Part shown: positions 17,160 to 20,355 of the stretch, piece by piece
Layout: every line of letters begins with the position of its first letter
How positions within the stretch are numbered: the stretch's first letter is position 1
Assembly (NCBI GenBank): GCA_002299005.1
Contig: DBMZ01000063.1
Coordinates: 1-20,355, forward strand
Length of the DNA stretch: 20,355 nucleotides
Reading direction: 5' to 3'
DNA from: Alphaproteobacteria bacterium UBA685
GTDB taxonomy: Bacteria > Pseudomonadota > Alphaproteobacteria > Puniceispirillales > Puniceispirillaceae
Notes under the pieces: model-generated
Told to the model about the DNA's origin: nothing
The model's input: only the letters and a program-made list of their open reading frames with translations
The model's database searches: none
Position numbers and translations under genes: made by a program

Positions 17160-17190
17160 GCGTGCTACCACTAACAGATAACGGGCACGC
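17160..17190 (-). other. Inverted repeat between the S49 peptidase gene and the small membrane gene
   Basis: GCGTGC (17160-17165) and GCACGC (17185-17190) could pair across a 19-base loop, 35 bases past the peptidase stop. There is no T-run on either strand, so it is a weak candidate for a terminator or processing site. Confidence 0.25.
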
Positions 17191-17224
17191 TTACTCCCAC
17201 AATTTCTTACCTAATACTCTACGA

Positions 17225-18091
17225 TTAGAGCCCCAGCCTAGACCACCAAAAACGATCTTCTGCGCTATCGATAATTTGACCAGCGATTTGACCTGCTACT
17301 TGCCCCATCATGGCATCATTTTGTGCGCCCGACAAAGCCTGAAATAGCGAAAAACCAGATTTCGCTGAGATAGTGACAAGCCGAAAATCCTTGCCAAACT
17401 TATCACCTAGCACCTGATGCATATTGCCGAGCTGGTCGATAAGCCCCAACTCTTGCGCGGTGCTGCCTGCCCAAAAGGCGCCGCTAAACAGCATATCGCT
17501 ATCACCAGTGAGGCGCGCGCCGCGTCTTTGCGTCACATAATCTTTGAAAAAATCATGCAAGGTCAGCTGTAATGATTTCAAATGGTCAATATCGCTTTGC
17601 TTTTCAGGCTTGAACGGGTCCAGCATAGATTTCGATGTGCCAGCCGTATAAACACGGCGCTCCACCCCGATTTTCTCAAGCATTTCAGGAAAGCCAAACC
17701 CGGCCGATACCACGCCAATAGACCCAATGATAGAGGCAGGGCTAGCATAAATCTCATCTGCCGCACAGGCCAGCCAATAGCCGCCAGACGCCGCCGCATC
17801 TTCGCAAAAAGCAAGGACAGGCACATTATGTTTTGTCGCTAATTGGCGCACCCTATCGGCGATTAGCTGTGACTGCACAGGCGAGCCGCCGGGCGAATTA
17901 ATCACCAACGCCACGGCTGTCAGATTCGATAGACCAAACGCTTTTTTGAGCTGTGGCTCTAAGCCTTCTAGGTTTAATGATTTGCGCATCCCGCCCGTCG
18001 CAGGGGCAATCACACCCTTCATGCGCACAAGCGCGACAACTGGCTTGTCCGAACGCCAAAATAAAAGCTTTGATAAGAATCTACCAATCAT
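17225..18091 (-). CDS. sppA: S49 family serine peptidase (SppA-like, single domain)
   Basis: This 288-residue protein belongs to the signal-peptide-peptidase A family, which uses a Ser-Lys dyad to degrade cleaved signal peptides or other membrane peptides. The nucleophile is probably Ser102 in AAASGGYW and the general base Lys154 in TAGTSKSMLDPF. INSPGG (65-69) is the typical oxyanion-side motif. It has one S49 domain, like short SppA enzymes, and only a weakly hydrophobic N-terminus (MIGRFLSKLLFW), so it probably associates with the membrane peripherally. GGTGG lies upstream of the ATG at a usual distance. Its place between trmN6-like and glyQ genes is a known alphaproteobacterial arrangement. 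Confidence 0.93.
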   Translation of the reverse strand: MIGRFLSKLLFWRSDKPVVALVRMKGVIAPATGGMRKSLNLEGLEPQLKKAFGLSNLTAVALVINSPGGSPVQSQLIADRVRQLATKHNVPVLAFCEDAAASGGYWLACAADEIYASPASIIGSIGVVSAGFGFPEMLEKIGVERRVYTAGTSKSMLDPFKPEKQSDIDHLKSLQLTLHDFFKDYVTQRRGARLTGDSDMLFSGAFWAGSTAQELGLIDQLGNMHQVLGDKFGKDFRLVTISAKSGFSLFQALSGAQNDAMMGQVAGQIAGQIIDSAEDRFWWSRLGL

Positions 18092-18142
18092 AAGGGCCCC
18101 ACCTTATTGTTATGTTATTTTGTTCTATCACAGATAATCAGT

Positions 18143-18943
18143 TTATTGCGGCCTTTTATCAGGCGCCGCCAAAACCCCTGCCGCCTTGCCTTGGAATATC
18201 TCGTCTGCCTCTGCGCCAAGTGCGCCATTTGGATGGTGCAAAACAAGACCGCGCAATAATGAGAAAGGCGCGTTCACATCTTTTTGCGCATGGATAACCA
18301 CCCGAATAGCCGGGCTTGATTTATAGGGATAGATAGGTTGCAAGGATATGCCGCCCGCCCCTTGGTCACGCAAGGCAAATAGCACATCATCTGTTCTATC
18401 AGCGCGGACAATAAAACTCAGCCACCCTTTGGGCTTTAAAACTGACAGGGCGGCTGTCACCCAATCGGCCAAATCCGCCTCATCCCCATGATGGGCAAGC
18501 GCGCGTCGCTGGTTACGCGACCTTGTGCCAGACGGGTGGTGAAAGGGCGGATTTGCGACAACACAATCAAAGCTATCGGCAAACAGAGATGCCAGATCTG
18601 TCACATCACCTTCATGAGGACGGATGCGATCTGATAATTCATTCAGCCCAATATTATGCCGCAAGCAGGCCGCCATATCAGCGTCTTTTTCAATCGCGGT
18701 GATGTGCGCATCAGGGCAAAAATGCGCCAGCGCGACACTCACCGCGCCAGCACCTGCGCCAAATTCAGCGATGCGATTGCCATAATGTGGCCCCACAGAC
18801 GCCGCCAGCACAATCGCGTCCGTGCCAAAGCGATAGCCTTTTTTCGGCTGATATAGATGATAGGCACGGTTCAAAATCCCATCACATGACAGCGCGATAT
18901 CTGGCAAGGGGGCAAGCGAGCTATCAAGCGGACTAATCGTCAT
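18143..18943 (-). CDS. trmN6: tRNA1(Val) adenine-37 N6-methyltransferase-like protein
   Basis: This S-adenosylmethionine-dependent methylase resembles TrmN6 (COG4123), which modifies adenine 37 of tRNA-Val in E. coli. In the 266-residue form, the family start YQPKKGYRFGTDAIVLAA (31-48), the SAM-binding FGAGAGA (61-67), the acidic IEKD (84-87) and the N6-adenine motif NPPF (131-134) are visible. Start codons are possible at 18958, 18952 and 18943; 18943 is chosen because GGA sits eight bases upstream and it gives the usual N-terminus. The gene overlaps the end of the DUF2007 gene by 11 bases. The exact RNA target is inferred. Confidence 0.82.
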   Translation of the reverse strand: MTISPLDSSLAPLPDIALSCDGILNRAYHLYQPKKGYRFGTDAIVLAASVGPHYGNRIAEFGAGAGAVSVALAHFCPDAHITAIEKDADMAACLRHNIGLNELSDRIRPHEGDVTDLASLFADSFDCVVANPPFHHPSGTRSRNQRRALAHHGDEADLADWVTAALSVLKPKGWLSFIVRADRTDDVLFALRDQGAGGISLQPIYPYKSSPAIRVVIHAQKDVNAPFSLLRGLVLHHPNGALGAEADEIFQGKAAGVLAAPDKRPQ

Positions 18944-19148
18944 AATTTTCATCCACATCGTTCAGCAGACGCTTTGCCACCGCCTCATAATCCGCAGGCA
19001 CCATCAGACGGCGCGGAAACGCCCCTATCCCTGCCTCAAGCGCAGAGATATGTTCATCAAACACCAGAAAAGGGATGTCATCACTCGCCAAAAGGGACTT
19101 TAAATAGGTTAATCGCGCTAAATTTGTGGTGCGTACAAGGCAAATCAT
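18933..19148 (-). CDS. DUF2007 family protein, 71 aa
   Basis: This small, GlnB-fold-like protein shows the DUF2007 pattern: MICLVRTTNLARLTYLKSLL at the start, FDEHISALEAGIG in the middle and PRRLMVPADYEAVAKRLL near the end. The family is sometimes called a putative signal-transducing protein, but no function is established. The AGGGG upstream of the ATG is only one base away, too close to act normally, so initiation may be weak or leaderless. It overlaps the methylase gene by 11 bases and is divergent from the polyprenyl synthase, a conserved alphaproteobacterial order. Confidence 0.85.
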   Translation of the reverse strand: MICLVRTTNLARLTYLKSLLASDDIPFLVFDEHISALEAGIGAFPRRLMVPADYEAVAKRLLNDVDENYDD

Positions 19149-19251
19149 GCCCCTATTATTGCTTCAACCAGATGATAAATCCACCTTTCTTTATGATGAT
19201 TTAGGCCCCCCTCCAACGCGCCGTCACCGCACCAGAAAGAAAGGCCACATT

Positions 19252-19302
19252 ATGACAGAGATAAATCTAGGCTTGTCAGCCTCTCATCAACAGCCTATCT
19301 AG
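19252..19302 (+). CDS. Possible 16-residue upstream ORF before ispB
   Basis: ATG 19252 has AAGG (19241-19244) seven bases upstream and encodes MTEINLGLSASHQQPI. Its TAG (19300-19302) lies inside the AGGGGG ribosome site of the next start, so its translation would interfere with or feed initiation there. It may be chance; no homologue is recognised. The rest of the 182-base divergent gap (19149-19330) contains a nine-base inverted repeat, CCTTTCTTT (19184-19192) / AAAGAAAGG (19236-19244). Confidence 0.25.
   Translation: MTEINLGLSASHQQPI
19268..19297 (+). promoter_or_regulatory. Alternative hairpins in the ispB leader
   Basis: TAGGCT (19268-19273) can pair through its last five bases with AGCCT (19278-19282) around a four-base loop, or in full with AGCCTA (19292-19297). 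The two pairings exclude each other, and both lie within the 16-codon upstream frame. This resembles an attenuator, but the stems are short. Confidence 0.25.
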
Positions 19303-19316
19303 GGGGTATCTCGACA

Positions 19317-19344
19317 ATGACAGACAGACCATGACAGACACACC
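19317..19344 (+). repeat. 14-bp tandem duplication at the ispB start codon
   Basis: ATGACAGACAGACC (19317-19330) is followed directly by ATGACAGACACACC (19331-19344), 13 of 14 bases identical. The first copy places an ATG ten bases after AGGGGG (19301-19306), but it reads only MTDRP before TGA. That stop overlaps the true ATG as ATGA. The ispB start lies 24 bases from the ribosome site. Confidence 0.85.
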
Positions 19345-20335
19345 ACGCCCTTCAATAGACGCATTAACCGCGCTTCTTGCCAATGATATGAAAGCTGTGA
19401 ACCAAGTGATTTTGGATCGCATGGGCTCGGACGTGCCGATGATCCCGCAATTGGCCAATCATCTTATCGCGGCAGGTGGCAAGCGTATGCGGCCTCTTTT
19501 ATGTCTTGCCGGTGCGTTTGCGCATCAAGGCAAGCAAGAGACAGCCGATAGCCGTGCCTTATTGCTCAGCGCGGCTGTGGAATTTATCCATAATGCCACG
19601 CTTCTTCATGATGATGTGATTGATGAGAGCGACAAGAGGCGCGGGCGCGATACGGCCAATGCGCTGTGGGGCAATGAAGCCTCTGTGCTTGTCGGGGATT
19701 TTCTATTTGCCAGAGCGTTCGAATTGATGGTCGAGACAGATGATATCGCCGTTTTAGGCATGTTATCATCAGCCTCAGCACGCATCACCGAAGGCGAGGT
19801 CAAGCAGATGACGATGGCTGGCAAGCCTGATAGCCCTTTGCAAGATTATCTTGATGTCATCACAGGCAAGACAGCGATTTTATTCGCCGCCGCTATCTCG
19901 TCTGGCGCGCATGTTGTGGGCGCTGATAAGGCACTGGTCGAGGCGCTCCATAATTATGGCCTGTCACTTGGCATGGCGTTCCAGATTGTCGATGACGCGC
20001 TTGATTACCGCTCAGATCTGGCGGCGATGGGCAAGAATAATGGCGATGATTTTGTGGATGGCAAAATCACCATGCCTATCATCATTGCATGGCAAGAAGG
20101 CGATGAGGCAGAGCGCGCTTTTTGGCAACGCACCATTGGTGAGGGAGAGATCACGGATGGTGATTTCGAAGCCGCCGTCGCCATCTTAGATAAATATCAG
20201 GCGATTGAAAAAGCCCTCGCGCAGGCCAAAGATTATGCGGAACAAGCGGTGCAATCTCTTGCGATAATCAAAGATGACGCCTTGCGGTCTGCCCTTACAG
20301 ACGCCGCCTATTATACCGTCGCGCGCACGCTTTAG
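19331..20335 (+). CDS. ispB: Long-chain trans-polyprenyl diphosphate synthase (octaprenyl/decaprenyl type)
   Basis: This enzyme extends farnesyl diphosphate with isopentenyl diphosphate to make the ubiquinone side chain. The 334 residues show GGKRMRP (49-55), the first aspartate motif DDVID (94-98) followed by KRRGRDTAN, and the second motif FQIVDDALDY (Asp221, Asp222, Asp225). Small Ala89, five residues before the first motif, is compatible with a long product; the exact length cannot be read. The start is set by family length; a decoy ATG at 19317 occupies the normal ribosome spacing. It is divergent from the DUF2007 gene, as in other alphaproteobacteria. Confidence 0.92.
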   Translation: MTDTPRPSIDALTALLANDMKAVNQVILDRMGSDVPMIPQLANHLIAAGGKRMRPLLCLAGAFAHQGKQETADSRALLLSAAVEFIHNATLLHDDVIDESDKRRGRDTANALWGNEASVLVGDFLFARAFELMVETDDIAVLGMLSSASARITEGEVKQMTMAGKPDSPLQDYLDVITGKTAILFAAAISSGAHVVGADKALVEALHNYGLSLGMAFQIVDDALDYRSDLAAMGKNNGDDFVDGKITMPIIIAWQEGDEAERAFWQRTIGEGEITDGDFEAAVAILDKYQAIEKALAQAKDYAEQAVQSLAIIKDDALRSALTDAAYYTVARTL

Positions 20336-20355
20336 GCGTCTTCTATTCATCCTCT

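Noticed and set aside
1..20355. CRISPR arrays, tRNA genes, insertion sequences, integrases or attachment sites
   Set aside because: None seen on either strand; the only tandem arrays are the short ones at 3727-3801 and 19317-19344, which lack spacers and mobile-element signs.

Overview
This window looks like a stretch of ordinary, vertically inherited core chromosome from an alphaproteobacterium, probably a free-living marine type. The evidence is protein content and order: transketolase next to a divergent coiled-coil/ZapA-like pair, a Cys-free L31 divergent from an MsbA-like ABC exporter, and a long run of polyprenyl synthetase | DUF2007 - tRNA methylase - S49 peptidase - small Zn-ribbon membrane protein - glyQ - glyS - ppdK. 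The genus cannot be fixed from the sequence; SAR116-like organisms are one possibility. I see no tRNA, rRNA, IS element, integrase, CRISPR array or defence island.

Layout. 1-280 (minus): start of a probable zapA and a small coiled-coil gene. 281-670: divergent regulatory region. 671-3739 (plus): tkt-gap, central carbon metabolism. 3928-5313 (plus): efp-suhB. 5497-8699 (plus): a MotA/ExbB-like channel subunit, a MotB/OmpA-like peptidoglycan-binding partner and an unrecognised exported protein, apparently one transcription unit. 8696-10495 (minus): ABC exporter, convergent with the previous unit and sharing stop-codon bases. 10775-10996 (plus): rpmE with a strong terminator that probably also serves ppdK from the other side. 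11087-19148 (minus): DUF2007, trmN6-like, sppA-like, small membrane protein, glyQ, glyS, ppdK, listed in transcription order. 19331-20335 (plus): long-chain polyprenyl diphosphate synthase (ispB-like).

The genes cover carbon flow (Tkt, GAPDH, PPDK), translation (EF-P, L31, GlyRS, tRNA methylation), quinone or lipid-carrier side chains (IspB) and envelope functions (stator-like pair, ABC exporter, S49 peptidase).

No clear new multi-gene system is visible. The nearest candidate is the three-gene stator-like unit at 5497-8699, which lacks the partner genes of the flagellar, Tol, Exb and Zorya systems. The more unusual DNA-level signals are five 15-bp tandem units that include the gap stop codon (3727-3801), a 14-bp duplication at the ispB start that puts a decoy ATG at the ribosome site (19317-19344), and long inverted repeats ahead of efp and of the stator-like genes.

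Several starts were moved inward from the longest open frame (5497, 7833, 10495, 10775, 17140, 18943) using ribosome sites, promoters and family N-termini.
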